From NCBI GenBank assembly GCA_903632075.3, contig CAHIKZ030000957.1, positions 703,501 to 767,500 on the forward strand: a stretch of DNA of 64,000 nt, written 5' to 3'. Both the position numbers and the translations under genes were made by a program. This DNA comes from Acanthosepion pharaonis. Lineage: Eukaryota > Mollusca > Cephalopoda > Sepiida > Sepiidae. The notes under the pieces were generated by a model, which ran no database searches, was not told the DNA's origin, and saw nothing but the letters and a program-made list of their open reading frames with translations. Below, piece by piece: positions 33,081 through 42,594 of this stretch. Within the stretch, counting starts at the first letter, position 1. Each line of letters begins with the position of its first letter.

Positions 33081-33190
33081 GTCTTATGGCCACATCATGT
33101 TGAAACACTGATTCCCGAAGATCACCGAAGTTACGCAACGTCGAGCCTAGTCAGTACATAGATTGTGAATACCAAGTGCTATACGCTTGT
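33081..33190 (+). pseudogene. 5S rRNA-derived sequence
   Basis: The sequence follows metazoan 5S rRNA: GTCTTATGGCCACATCATGT, TGAAACACTGATTCCCG, GATCACCGAAGTTACGCAAC, GTCGAGCCTAGTCAGTACAT, then GAATACCAAGTGCTATACGC. About 15-20 bases of the usual loop-E/stem IV region (near GGATGGGTGACCGCCTGG) are missing or changed, and there are many substitutions. It is therefore a retropseudogene or the 5S-type head of a SINE, not a functional gene. The internal promoter region (GAAGTTACGCAACGTCG) is largely kept. A tRNA-like SINE head follows immediately, suggesting a composite 5S-tRNA element. Confidence 0.8.
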
Positions 33191-33191
33191 A

Positions 33192-33355
33192 TATGCGGAT
33201 GGTGAAATGGATAATGGACTGGAATTGTCAATCGGAGAGACGAGTTCCAATTCCAAAGGAGTTCGTTATATTCAGTTTACGCGCAAAGAACCTTGGAAAA
33301 TGCATGAATCCAACATTTTCTAGCGCCAACTACGGATTAATTAGTAAGATGACTA
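33192..33355 (+). mobile_element. tRNA-derived SINE, family A, fused to 5S-like head
   Basis: GCGGATGGTGAAATGGATAA is the box A-like start and GACGAGTTCCAATTCC the box B-like segment. The body has ACGCGCAAAGAACCTTGGAA and CCAACTACGGATTAATTAG, matching diverged family A bodies. It starts within two bases of the end of the 5S-like sequence. Confidence 0.65.
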
Positions 33356-33409
33356 TCAGTAAAAACATTATTATCTCAAGAAAGAACTGTATACAATCAA
33401 CCAACCCAA

Positions 33410-33900
33410 ACCAATCAAAATATTTAGATGTTGATATGCCGCTAAACTAAATCACCCAAAATAAAGCAATAAAAATATTTAGATATCGGTATTAAATAAC
33501 CTATAGAAATTGATGTACCGATAAACAAAATCAACCAAACCAAACCAAACCAAACCAATCAAAATGTTTAGATTTCGGCATTAAATAAACCATAGTTAAT
33601 ATGCCACTAAACAAAATCAATCAAACTAAACCAATCAAAATATTTCGATTTCGGCATTAAATAACCGATAGAGGTTGATGTACCGCTAAACAAAATCAAC
33701 CAAACGAAACTAATCAAAATATTTAAATTTCGGTATTAAATAACCCATAGAGGTTGATATGCCGCTAAACAAAATCAACCAAACCAAACCAATCAAAATA
33801 TTTAGATTTCGCCATTAAATAACCCATAGAGGTTGATATGCCGCTAAACAAAATCAACCAAACCAAACCAATCAAAATATTTAGATTTCGGTTGATAACG
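33410..33900 (-). repeat. Tandem hairpin repeat, about 79-bp unit, six to seven copies
   Basis: The reverse complement unit is TTGATTTTGTTTAGCGGCAT, ATCAACCTCTATGGGTTATT, TAATGCCGAAATCTAAATAT, TTTGATTGGTTTGGTTTGG. It shares the GCGGCATATCAACC...GGGTTATTTAATGCCG hairpin with the 112-bp array at 2.8 kb but has a shorter spacer. The same 79-bp type occurs at 53.4 kb in the opposite direction. Confidence 0.85.
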
Positions 33901-34369
33901 ATTGACCCCAGACTAGAATAGATTAAGATTGTAGTGATGTGTGGAACATGCTCTTGGGAGTTGTTTCCATAAATCAGCTGTTTATAGTTAGAATTTACGG
34001 CAGAAAATATTAGAGTTCAGTAATTTTTTCTTTGTTTCTAATGAGATTTCCCTATATTTATTAATACTTTGCTTAGTTTGAGAAAGGCATGAAACTATCA
34101 TCTTCCATTCATCTTCCAGGACACAGTTTCTCTTCCATTAAATTTTTTTACAAAATAATCTTGCATAATTTAGGCTGCAACATTTTTAACTGTTGGCATT
34201 TCTTGTAAGGGAATCATAAAGTTGTTTACAATATCTTGTATTAAGGGTGTCAGGAGAACTGCTCCTGGGGCAACTTCCCGTTGCCCTCATATTACAACTG
34301 TCCTCGATAAATGACCCCATTAAGAGAAAATTAATAGAAAGCACACATTTGGGCGGGAGAGTGTCAATA
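33901..34369. other. No recognisable gene
   Basis: A+T-rich. CTCCTGGGGCAACTTCCCGT near 34265 resembles the TTGTCC-rich stretch at 34830-34890. Confidence 0.35.
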
Positions 34370-34601
34370 AATATTAATTATTAGCCGAGTCCCTCCATGT
34401 GCCAGTCCCTCGAAATCCAAAGAGAGTAACCAAGAAACGGATTAAATGTCGTAGTGGACACGAGAAGGATCCATGACTGGATTATTTATGTCACTAGAAT
34501 TATTTGCCGAGTCTTTCCATATGCCGATCTCTCGAAATTCAGAGAGTGTAACCAGAAAGCAGATTAAATGGCTCACTGCACGCCAGAAGGATCCGTGTTT
34601 G

Positions 34602-34603
<2 letters not shown>
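34370..34603. repeat. 122-bp tandem duplication
   Basis: GCCGAGTC at 34384 and 34506 begins two copies that share TTCCATATGCC/CTCCATGTGCC, CTCGAAAT, GAGAGTAACCAAGAAACGGA and AGAAGGATCC. The copies differ moderately. Confidence 0.8.

Positions 34604-34635
<32 letters not shown>
34604..34635. repeat. (AT)n microsatellite
   Basis: Uninterrupted AT dinucleotides at the end of the 122-bp duplication. Confidence 0.95.
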
Positions 34636-34637
<2 letters not shown>

Positions 34638-34985
34638 TTAGAATTATATCACTAAATTTGTGAATTGTGGGCTATACACAAATAACTAATTACATTAAAC
34701 TAATGTTTATAAAAAATAATTAATAATTACAATAATTCCTTCTAACATTTCATGTTATTCAATAAGAAGAATTATCTGATAATTTTATATTTGTATGGCT
34801 TTTAGAAAATTTCCCTTGACATTGTTCGAGGGGCCACTTGTCCAGGGTACAGTTGTCCTATGGGTACAATTGTCCAGGGGGCAGTTGTCATATAACTCTA
34901 TTAGCATATAAAAACAAGTGTGTTCATGTTCAGCCATTTCATTAGATGCGTAAAGGAACAACTAAAAAAAAGCAAATAAAATTTT
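34636..34985. other. No gene; short TTGTCC-rich repeats near 34830-34890
   Basis: Four related words (CTTGTCCAGGGTACAGTTGT, CAATTGTCCAGGGGGCAGTT) occur here. Possibly the end of a DNA element. Confidence 0.35.
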
Positions 34986-34989
34986 ATTG

Positions 34990-35275
34990 TGTGTTTGTTT
35001 AACGGCATATTATATCCTTATGGGTCATTTTATGCCGAAAATTAATTTTCTTAGGAGCATTTCTTTTAAAAAAATGTATTGCTGGTAATAATTTTGTTTA
35101 TTTCAAAAACGTAATGCTGGTAATATTTTTGCTTATTTTGCAAAAATGCACTGCTTGGAAATATTAATTATTTTCTGCTAAAATGTATTGCTGGTACTTT
35201 TTTACAATAAAAAATGTGTTGCTGTTATTTTTACTGGGAAAATGTATTTTTAATGCTTTCATAGTGTTTTGATAA
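34990..35275 (+). repeat. Hairpin-repeat family: single hairpin plus GTATTGCTGGTAAT module
   Basis: One hairpin unit (GTTTAACGGCATATTATATC ... ATGGGTCATTTTATGCCG) is followed by about five degenerate repeats of AAATGTATTGCTGGTAAT and then CATAGTGTTTTG. The same order (hairpin, TATTGCTGG module, ATAGTGTTTT) is seen at 53375-53760. Here it runs directly into the short VNTR and the arm also found at 23.5 kb. Confidence 0.7.
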
Positions 35276-35765
35276 ACACAAGATAAAGGCAAAAGTCCGA
35301 TAAAAGCAAAGAAAAAAGCAATAGTCCGAATTACATATGGAATAATTCAGAAAACATGGAAACATTTCGATAATAACAACAAACCTGGAGACAACAAACC
35401 TAATAATATCCGAAAAATTGAAAACTGTTCGATTGTAGGAAGCACATACCATCCATTGAATCGTTTTCCTGTCAACTGTTCCGTTTACTTAAAATCTGAA
35501 CAAATCATTGATCTCCTTAGTCGTGGGGCTATTAAGGATCAGAAGGAGATTATTAGGGATCATCAGCGGATTATATGTAGATTTATAGCGGTGTGATTAT
35601 TAGCATTTTTATTGTCAGTCGCTCAGTTCAACGCGCATTTCCTCCCAACAGTGAGACAGCCTAAGCAGGTTGGCGATGATTTAAGATGGAATCGTTGCTT
35701 GCATTGGCGGTGAGCATGTCCGCTAGCGTTGACATTAGCAGGGAAAGATCCGGGGATGCTTCCTG
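35276..35765 (-). repeat. VNTR-family repeat (copy 2, inverted), short VNTR
   Basis: Reverse complement of the arm at 23497-23956. At 35276-35335 the VNTR words appear only two or three times (CCGATAAAAGCAAAG, GATAAAGGCAAAAG). This copy adjoins the hairpin module at 34990-35275, whereas copy 1 ends after its long VNTR. Confidence 0.8.
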
Positions 35766-36185
35766 AAAGCTAAAAGAGAGAAAAATCGTTCGTCCATTAA
35801 TCTTCTGGCGCTGGGGGTGGATTCAAAGATTTTCCTTAAACATAGCTGTATGGCATCATTTTGAACACAGTATATAGGCCGACTTTGAGGAAGCCCGACA
35901 TCCCACTAATGACCATTTCCAAACATCTCTTCCTTTTTCATCCCACCTGAAAAAGATTACCGAAAGGAAAATAAATGTTATCTGTATTATTATCATCTGT
36001 ACGATTGTCCTTCGACCATTTTCCTCCTCTTGGATCAGAGTGTAGTATCTGCCCGATCTCCGGCAATTCTGAGCTGGAATCTGTTATGTTTTCTGACCGA
36101 GAAACATACATAACGATAATATTAAGAAAGAAGTAATTGTGACAAGCGAGATGGTAGAATCGAAAACGGGAAAAGGAAAAAATAA
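35766..36185. other. No recognisable gene
   Basis: No frame with motifs. Might hold further LINE-derived sequence, but nothing could be aligned. Confidence 0.35.
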
Positions 36186-36380
36186 CTTGTATGGCACGTG
36201 GACCCTGGTGGACGAAATAAAGGGTTCGGTTTGAAATTCAAGTCACCTGAAGAAGGCCGGAGCGTATAACGACCGAAATGTTGTGAATATGGCAGTGAAG
36301 ATGAGGATAAGAATCCGAATAAGGTAAATAATACAAGTAATCATAATATTTCATCTCAGAGATATAGACAGATATTTAGG
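36186..36380 (+). mobile_element. SINE family B, 3' half
   Basis: Contains GACGAAATAAAGGGTTCGGT, CACCTGAAGAAGGCCGGAGC, GTATAACGACCGAAATGTTG, ATGGCAGTGAAGATGAGGAT and ATATAGACAGATATTT. The tRNA-like head is missing. Confidence 0.7.
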
Positions 36381-36904
36381 AAAAAATAAGTGTTTATACA
36401 AATAAAATAACAATTAAAATTAAACATTCACTTATCATGTGTCTTCATTGAGTTTCTTGCAACCACAGTATAGAGGAGAACCTCCAATTTTCTAGGTGAC
36501 CAAGGTTTAACAGCCCAAGAGGGGAAAACTGCGGCTTTCAATACTTCAAAGCCCAAGCTAGTTAATTTTCATTATCACCAAGTGATAAATGTTTGCCATC
36601 CAAATGAGCGTCATCAATTACTCATTTTCACGCCAGACAGGTGTAACTCATATATACGATCCAGAGCTAAGGAGGCCAGAAAAATGATCGTTTTTTATAA
36701 CGCAAAAAAAAAAAAAAAAAACATGACCCCACCAACCGCACTTTATCTCTACAAGAGCCAGATCATGCCAGAAAATGGGGTATTGCTGAAACATCTGGCC
36801 TGGAGCTGCACAATCCTTTCGTTTCAGATTTGACAAAATTAAGGTGAAAGAAACGAAACAACTGGTGACAACCCCCCCTCACCCACAAAAAAAAAGAAGA
36901 ATTT
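36381..36904. other. No recognisable gene; A tract near 36703
   Basis: No frame with motifs. Confidence 0.35.
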
Positions 36905-37425
36905 TCACATTGTTTTAAAACAATGCTTCTCAAACAGGAATGAATTCCTTCCCAAGAAGGCAATTTCAAGATTTCTTGCAGATTAAAGTTGGCTGGAAAG
37001 CATAGAGCCCGAATTGAGACTCCACAAGAGAGAGTTGCGAGAAAAGAAACAGAATTTACGGTTACTTCTAGCGAACTCAACTGTAAATTGATGCGATCTT
37101 GCCATCAGTCTAGTATTGCGCTTAGATTTAACAAATCTAGTGTAGAGTTCTCTCGATCAGTTATCTTGAAAGTATTTATAGTAAAGTCACAGAGAGGCAA
37201 CCTTACGGCGTTGGGAAAGTGACTGAGGTCGAGCCGCCAGATCAGGACCAATAATATTGCTGATTCTTCTTTGGATCTTATCAAAGAGCTCCGGGTAAAT
37301 AGGATGTGGCAGCAATATTCTAAGCGTGGACGAATGGGTGACTTATAGATATGCAAGATAGATTCCGAAGAGAAGAATTTTCTCGCCCGAAATAGTGAAC
37401 CAAGATTATGCTCCAGAAAACGATT
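36905..37425 (-). pseudogene. Jockey/CR1-group LINE C-terminal relic beside the gypsy insertion
   Basis: The minus strand at 37105-37356 reads YKSPIRPRLEYCCHI, then, after a gap in the usual SGAPA segment, EESAILLVLIWRLDLSHFPN. Downstream (36985-37100) nucleotide similarity with the 54.2-kb copy continues (GAGACTCCACAAGAGAGAGT, GTTACTTCTAGCGAACTCAA). The last recognisable bases lie just before CTAAT at 37426, the target duplication of the Ty3/gypsy element, so the gypsy element inserted at or in this relic. The continuation right of 49759 could not be aligned. Confidence 0.65.
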
Positions 37426-37430
37426 CTAAT
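37426..37430 (+). repeat. Target-site duplication CTAAT, left copy (Ty3/gypsy)
   Basis: CTAAT directly precedes the 5' LTR and is repeated at 49755-49759 directly after the 3' LTR. A 5-bp duplication is usual for this group. Confidence 0.8.
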
Positions 37431-37623
37431 TATTGTGAGACCGGAAACTACCTACACAATAGACTGTTCCAGGCCTATATTAAGTAGGCGGCATAGCACT
37501 CTAGAGAGTGTTATAGCAAGCTCCGCTTACACTATCTCTGTAACCTGTTGTTAATATATCTTTCTTACATCTAATCCGTGTACTGTGTTTTACCTCTGTG
37601 GTCCCAACTTTGGCCCCACATCA
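37431..37623 (+). repeat. 5' LTR of the Ty3/gypsy element, 193 bp
   Basis: Starts TATTGTGAGACCGG and ends GGCCCCACATCA. It does not have canonical TG...CA outer ends if the start is set by the CTAAT duplication (TATTG...ATCA); the TG begins three bases in. The 3' LTR matches it over all 193 positions with about seven substitutions. Confidence 0.85.
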
Positions 37624-38431
37624 GTGGCGACGAGGATTCGAGAAACGCACTCACGGCGAAACCTAAATACCTTACCAATCCCACATCTGGGTCGACGAAG
37701 AATTTGACAGACGCATTCACGTCGAAAACAGCAATACTTTCTCAGTCCCACAACAGTGGCGACAGAAAGATTCGAGAATTTCGTTCTCACCATATCAATA
37801 GCGACAGTACTCGAAAAATACACAAACTACACGCGTTCCCACAGCAGTGTTGAACGAGAAATTAAGCTGGTATTACTACATTAGCGATTTAAACGCAACA
37901 CCCAGCGTCTACATATATTCCAATACCAAACATCAGTGACGAGCAGTGTTTCGACATCTACGGAATATTAAAGTCTGTCCAATACGAGAACGATTTCTAC
38001 ATACCCACACACACAGAAAAAAAAAACAGTTGTTCGTAAAACAAACTGACAATACAAGAGGAAGTACTACCATACGACTCAAGTTTTCGAAAAGAAAAAC
38101 TATGTAAATTTTTTTTTATGTAACTGAGTTGAACTCGTGCATAAAATTATTCTCCTCTCAAATTCACTGAGGTGAGTTTTCTCTTTTTATAACTCTATCT
38201 AAAAAAAAAAATACATAAGTGTGGTGAAAATTTATACAATTACGTTAAAATTAACGGAACCACGAAAAAAAAAAGGCTAAACACATAATTGGTTTCGTTT
38301 AACTAATTGTCTGTCCATATTCTTTTCTGTAAAAGAAAAAAAAAGGAACAAAAATCTATCAAGATTTTTTTGTGTACCTCCTCTTAGTACACGTGTTTCA
38401 AAGCAACAAAAATGCGCTGTCATTTTTAAAT
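37624..38431 (+). other. Leader of the Ty3/gypsy element with triplicated start segment
   Basis: GTGGCGACGAGGATTCGAG follows the LTR at once and is the likely primer-binding site; the tRNA was not identified. Related segments recur after CCCACATC at 37680 and CCCACA at 37747 (GTCGACGAAGAATT and GTGGCGACAGAAAGATTCGA), each about 65 bp apart. The rest of the 0.8-kb leader is A-rich, without a frame. Confidence 0.6.
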
Positions 38432-39060
38432 ATGGAAAATTTTCAAAAAGCAGTTGACCAAATGTTAAAACTAAATTTGGATCAGCAACAAAAATCAGAA
38501 GAAAGACAACAACAACTATTTTTGGAATTACATAAACAACAAATGGAATTTCAAAAAATTATGCTTCAGAATGCTGAACTACAACAGAAACAACTTAAAG
38601 AATTACTCGTAAGTGCATTAAAAGGCTCAAACTCTGATAAAGATACAATATTCTCCCAGAGTACAATCTACAATTCAATAGAAACCTTTGAATACGTACC
38701 AGAGGAAGACAAAACGTTCCAGGTTTTACAGGCGCTACGAAGATATTTTCAACGTAGACTGTGAACAATGGTCCAGTAAAAAGAAGGTACGTCTACTATT
38801 GAGAAAAATGGGAACTACAGAACATAGTAGGTTCGTAGATTTCATACTACCCAAGAAAAACGACTGGCTTGGATTTTTCAGAGACTATTAAGCTCCTATC
38901 GGAACTATTCGGGCATAACACAACCTTATTCCACAAACGTTGGAAATGCCTGAACACAGTCAAAGACAAACCAGCAAGATTTTCTAACGTTTGCAGCATC
39001 GGTAAACAAGCTACGTAATGATTTTAAACTAGCCGAACTGACTGCCGATGATTTAAAGTG
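38432..39060 (+). pseudogene. gag: Gag N-terminal part (broken) of the Ty3/gypsy element
   Basis: The likely start is the ATG at 38432 (MENFQKAVDQMLK). Residues 10-70 are a glutamine-rich predicted coiled coil (LNLDQQQKSEERQQQLFLEL). The frame shifts near 38730, then reads RRYEDIFNVDCEQW and LLRKMGTTEHSRFVDFILPK, typical of the capsid region. Further shifts lie near 38870 (FGHNTTLFHKRWKCLN) and 38970 (TFAASVNKLRNDFK). Gag would form the retrotransposon particle. Three frame breaks over 300 bp mean no full product can be made. Confidence 0.75.
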
Positions 39061-39061
39061 C

Positions 39062-39940
39062 TTGATTTTCGCACAAGGTCTAGTATCAGCAGAAGACGCC
39101 GAAGTCAGACGTCGGGTACAGACCAAGCTTGAGAACGAACAAGGATTGACTCTGCAAAAACTGGCAGATGACTGTCAAAGAGTAATATCTGTAAAGCATG
39201 ACTCAAACACTATCGAGGAATCAGGTGTGACTCAGATTAATAAAATCAGAAGTAAGTCTACCTCCTATTCCCCTCAAAAAGACAAAAGGCAAATCTCATG
39301 TCCTAAATTGCGCAGTAACCAAAACCCAAATAAATTAAAGAAACCGCCCGGACCATGTTACCATTGTGGTAAATGGCATTGGATGAAATTCTGTCCAGTT
39401 AAGAACAAAAAATATTGCAAAAATTGCAATAAAAGTGGGCATACTTTAACTTCGTGTTGGTACGCCAACAGAACGAGAAAACCCAAAGATAAAATTAAGC
39501 AAGCTGAATCTGACGATATTGTTGATAGAAATTTAAGAAACTATGTAACAGTGGATATTTTCAATAAGTCCATTAAATTCCAGCTTGACTCGGGTTCCGA
39601 TCTTTCAACCATTAACTGGCGTACTTGGCGAAAATTGAACAAGCCGACCTTATTAAAAACGGATAAAACAGCAAAATCCGTAACTGGCGAAAAGATTAAC
39701 ATTTTAGGCGAGGTAATACTTACAGTAACACTAAATGGAGTTACCAAAAAGCTCAAAGCCTACGTATTGAAAACTTCAGTTAACTTATTTGGAACAGATT
39801 GGCTAGAAAAATTCAATCTTTGGGATTGCCCAATGAGTACATTTTGTCGCAAGATACAAAGTACAACGTCCAATTTGGTAAATCTAAAAAAGGAACTCAA
39901 ACAACAATTTCCCCAGGTTTTTTTCTGGCGGCCTTGGTAA
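39062..39940 (+). pseudogene. gag-pr: Gag nucleocapsid plus aspartic protease
   Basis: An open frame of 292 codons whose coding sense begins upstream near 38975. After the capsid C-terminus it has two zinc knuckles: CYHCGKWHWMKFC (39356-39394, spacing CX2CX3HX4C, one residue short in the third gap) and CKNCNKSGHTLTSC (about 39417-39460, CX2CX4HX4C). The protease active site is FQLDSGSDLSTI (about 39578-39613), followed by a flap region and LFGTDWLEKF. The protease lies in the gag frame, and RT starts in a different frame after a T tract at 39915-39921. The stop is at 39938-39940. Confidence 0.8.
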
Positions 39941-39950
39941 ATGTACTAAA

Positions 39951-40769
39951 ATGAAAGCTAAGTTCAAAGTGAAGGACGGTGCACAACCGGTATTCAAAAA
40001 GAAACGGAATGTCCCTTTCGCTGCTCTAGAACAAATCAATAAAGAGTTAGATAGACTCGAACAAGCAGGTATTCTGTCAAAAACAGATTTCAGCGAGTGG
40101 GCAGCACCTACGGTCTACGTAAAAAAGAAGTCCAATCAAATACGAGTATGCGCAGATTTTTCCACAGGGTTAAACGATGCCTTGCAAGATCACCACTATC
40201 CTCTCCCAAGCCCTGAAGAAATTTTCAGTAAACTCAATGGTGGAAAAATTTTTTCTAAAATTGACCTCTCGGACGCATACCTTCAGATAGAGGTGGATGA
40301 AGAAAGTTCCAGATTGCTCTGCATAAACACCCATAGAGGGTTGTACAAATACAATAGACTGGCTTTTGGAGTGAAGGTTGCGCCTGCAATTTTCCAGTAG
40401 GTCATGGACGCCATGCTGGGCGATCTTGACTACGCAACAGCCTATTTGGATGATATACTGTTTACCAGTAAAACTATGGCAGAGCACCGGAACCATATAA
40501 TAAACGTATTCGAAAAGATACAAGAATACGGATTTAAGGTTAAGGAAGCAAAGTGTGACTTTTTCTTACCAGAGATTAAATACTTAGGTCACATTATAAA
40601 TAAAGACGGTTGTCGGCCGGATCCAGAAAGAGCCAACGCGATCAGAAACATGCCGGCCCCAAATAACGTTCAAGCGTTACAAAGCTTCCTCGGACTAGCT
40701 AATTTTTACCAAGGGTTCATTAAGAACATGCAAAATTTGAGAGGGCCTCTCAACCAACTTTTAAAATAG
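39951..40769 (+). pseudogene. pol: Reverse transcriptase domain (two stops)
   Basis: The frame at 39951-40400 holds the RT fingers and palm: LEQAGILSKTDFSEWAAPTV, IRVCADFSTGLNDALQDHHY, FSKIDLSDAYLQIEVDEES (catalytic D in motif A), and RLAFGVKVAPAIFQ. A TAG stop lies at 40398-40400. The same frame continues with the catalytic box YLDDILF (YLDD at 40443-40454), GYKVKEAKC-like FKVKEAKCDFFL, YLGHIINKDG and SFLGLANFYQGFIKNM, and meets a second TAG at 40767-40769. Catalytic residues are kept, so decay is recent relative to domain conservation. Coding sense extends upstream of the ATG to about 39920. Confidence 0.85.
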
Positions 40770-41470
40770 GAAAAACCATGGTCATGGACCCCGGAATACC
40801 AAGACGCATTCGAGAAGATCAAGAAAAGTCTTACTTCAGACCTCTCCCTCACACATTTCGACCCTAGGCTCGACATCATAGTCGCAAGTGATGCAAGCTC
40901 GTAAGGCATAGGCGCTTGCATATTCATAAACTGCCAGACGGTTCGCGAAAAGCTGTGGCTCACGCATCAAGATCTCTACTTCCAGCTGAGAAACAATATT
41001 CCCAAATAGAGAAAGAGACTCTAGGGTTAATATTCGCTGTGACAAAGTTTCACAGATATCTACATGGTAGACGGTTCATACTGCAGACAGATCATAAACC
41101 TCTGATTACAATTTTGGGATCTAAAAAAGGTCTGGCAGACTACTTCGTTGGGGTACAATTCTTTTAAACTATAATTTCAAGATAGAGTTCCTAACAACCA
41201 AAAATATTTGCCATGTAGACAGTTTATCGCGACTCATTCCAAAAAATACAGAAGTCTTTGAAGACTCCATCATTGCTACTTTAAGGACTAATTGTGAAAT
41301 CAAAAGCATGATCGCGAGTACCATAAGAGAGCTCCCAGTTACTTTGGCCGACATAAAAAGGGAGTATCGAGAGGATGAATTCATTCAATCAATAAAAAGC
41401 AAAATTCGAAACAAAGATCCCAATGTGCCTGAAGTTTTTGCGATGATGTCCTACTATATAATGACCGCGT
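40770..41470 (+). pseudogene. pol: RNase H domain and RH-IN linker (broken)
   Basis: After the stop at 40767 the frame reads WSWTPEYQDAFEKIKKSLTS and a TAA at about 40901 replaces a residue in the conserved SDASSYGIG-type segment. A frameshift near 40920 leads to the 40916-41167 frame with HASRSLLPAEKQYSQIEKE, LGLIFAVTKFHRYL and LQTDHKPLITIL, the RNase H core. Another shift near 41130-41150 leads to the linker with NICHVDSLSRLIP and a TAG stop near 41470. RNase H would degrade the RNA strand after first-strand synthesis. Confidence 0.8.
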
Positions 41471-41471
41471 A

Positions 41472-42454
41472 GTGATTCCAAACTGCTTACAAAGAAAAAT
41501 CCTCAGGGATTTTCACATGGGACATCAAGGGAAGGACCTTACGAAAAGCCTCATGCGCTGCTACGTTTATTGGCCAAACATGGACAAGGACATAGCAGAC
41601 ATGGCCCAAAACAGATCATCCTTGGCAAAGAATTCATGTGGATTTTGCAGGGCCTATGGACAACATGTACTATCTCATTGTTGTGGATAGCCACTCAAAA
41701 TGGCCTGAGGTCCTACAATTTAAAAGACCAACCACAAACTGCACGATTGGATTTTTACACGAGCTATTCGCGCGTTTTGGCGTCGTAGATTGTATAGTTA
41801 CTGATAATGGCACTCAATTAGCATCAAGTGAATTTAGAGACTTCTGCAAGTTATATCAGGTGGACCACGTTACAACCCTAGGTCAAATGGCCAGGCCGAA
41901 AGGTTCGTGGACACTTTAAAAAGGGCTTTAAGAAAGTCACTAGGCACACCGACAGATAGAGCATTGCAACAATTTCTGCAGGTGTATCGGGTAACCCCTA
42001 ATCCGAACACGCCTATGGGAAACTCGCCTGCAGAAACAATGTTCGCAAGGAAAATAAAGTCTGTCTTCGACAAACTTATTCCACGGCAAGCAAAATTTTA
42101 AAAAACCGTATCGCCTCATAGGAAATATTTCGATCCTGGCGATAGGGTCTTTTTCAAGGCGTACAAGAACAATATGACATTCTGGGAAGTGGGCATCATA
42201 AAGCAGAGAATTGGCGAACTGGTATATATGGTCCAAGGACCAAAACACATTCACAAACGCCATTGGAACCAGCTCAGAAAATGCTGTTTGAAGGAATCGG
42301 AATCACTAAAAATAACTGTGAAGAGCCGATCGACGTAATTTTCGATCACTTCGATCTCGACATGCCCCAAGTCTCTCCTGAAGTGCGACGCTCAGGAAGG
42401 AAAAGGAAATTTACTCAACCGCTCGACGTAAATCCCAAGAGGAAAAAGTATTAA
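41472..42454 (+). pseudogene. pol: Integrase domain and C-terminal tail (broken)
   Basis: The frame starts with LQRKILRDFHMGHQGKDLTK and YVYWPNMDKDI, the first part of the HHCC zinc-binding domain. Its two cysteines are missing because of a deletion or shift near 41600. The core follows in another frame: HVDFAGPMD (first D) and IVTDNGTQLASSEFRDFCKL (second D). After a shift near 41880 comes the NGQAE block with the catalytic glutamate and FLQVYRVTPNPNTPMGNSPA. A stop lies at 42099-42101. A GPF/Y-type C-terminal stretch (WEVGIIKQRIGELVYMVQGP) and a basic tail (RRSGRKRKFTQPL) end at 42454. No frame for an envelope follows. Confidence 0.8.
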
Positions 42455-42495
42455 CAGTTTTATTTTTTCTCTCCTTTTCAAAAAGAAAACTCTTT

Positions 42496-42505
42496 GGAAG
42501 GGGGA
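42496..42505 (+). other. Polypurine tract of the Ty3/gypsy element
   Basis: GGAAGGGGGA lies directly upstream of the 3' LTR start at 42506, the usual place for plus-strand priming. Confidence 0.8.
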
Positions 42506-42594
42506 TATTGTGAGACCGGAAACTACCTACACAATAGACTCTTCCAGGCCTATATTAAGTAGGCGACATAGCACTCTAGAGAGTGTTATAGTAA
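42506..42594 (+). repeat. 3' LTR of the Ty3/gypsy element, left 89 bp
   Basis: Matches 37431-37519 and stops after GTGTTATAGTAA, where the LINE begins. Together with 49651-49754 it gives 89 + 104 = 193 bp, exactly the 5' LTR length. Confidence 0.95.
42583..42594 (+). repeat. Target-site duplication GTGTTATAGTAA, left copy (Tx1 LINE)
   Basis: The same 12 bases are at 49639-49650, right after the LINE 3' end. Only one copy exists in the uninterrupted 5' LTR (as GTGTTATAGCAA). Confidence 0.95.

Noticed and set aside
33081..33190. Functional 5S rRNA gene
   Set aside because: A block of the conserved 3' half is missing and many conserved positions are changed. No T-rich terminator follows directly.
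42102..42454. Envelope gene of the Ty3/gypsy element
   Set aside because: The frame after integrase is a short basic tail of the pol product, without a signal peptide or membrane segment, and the purine tract follows at once.
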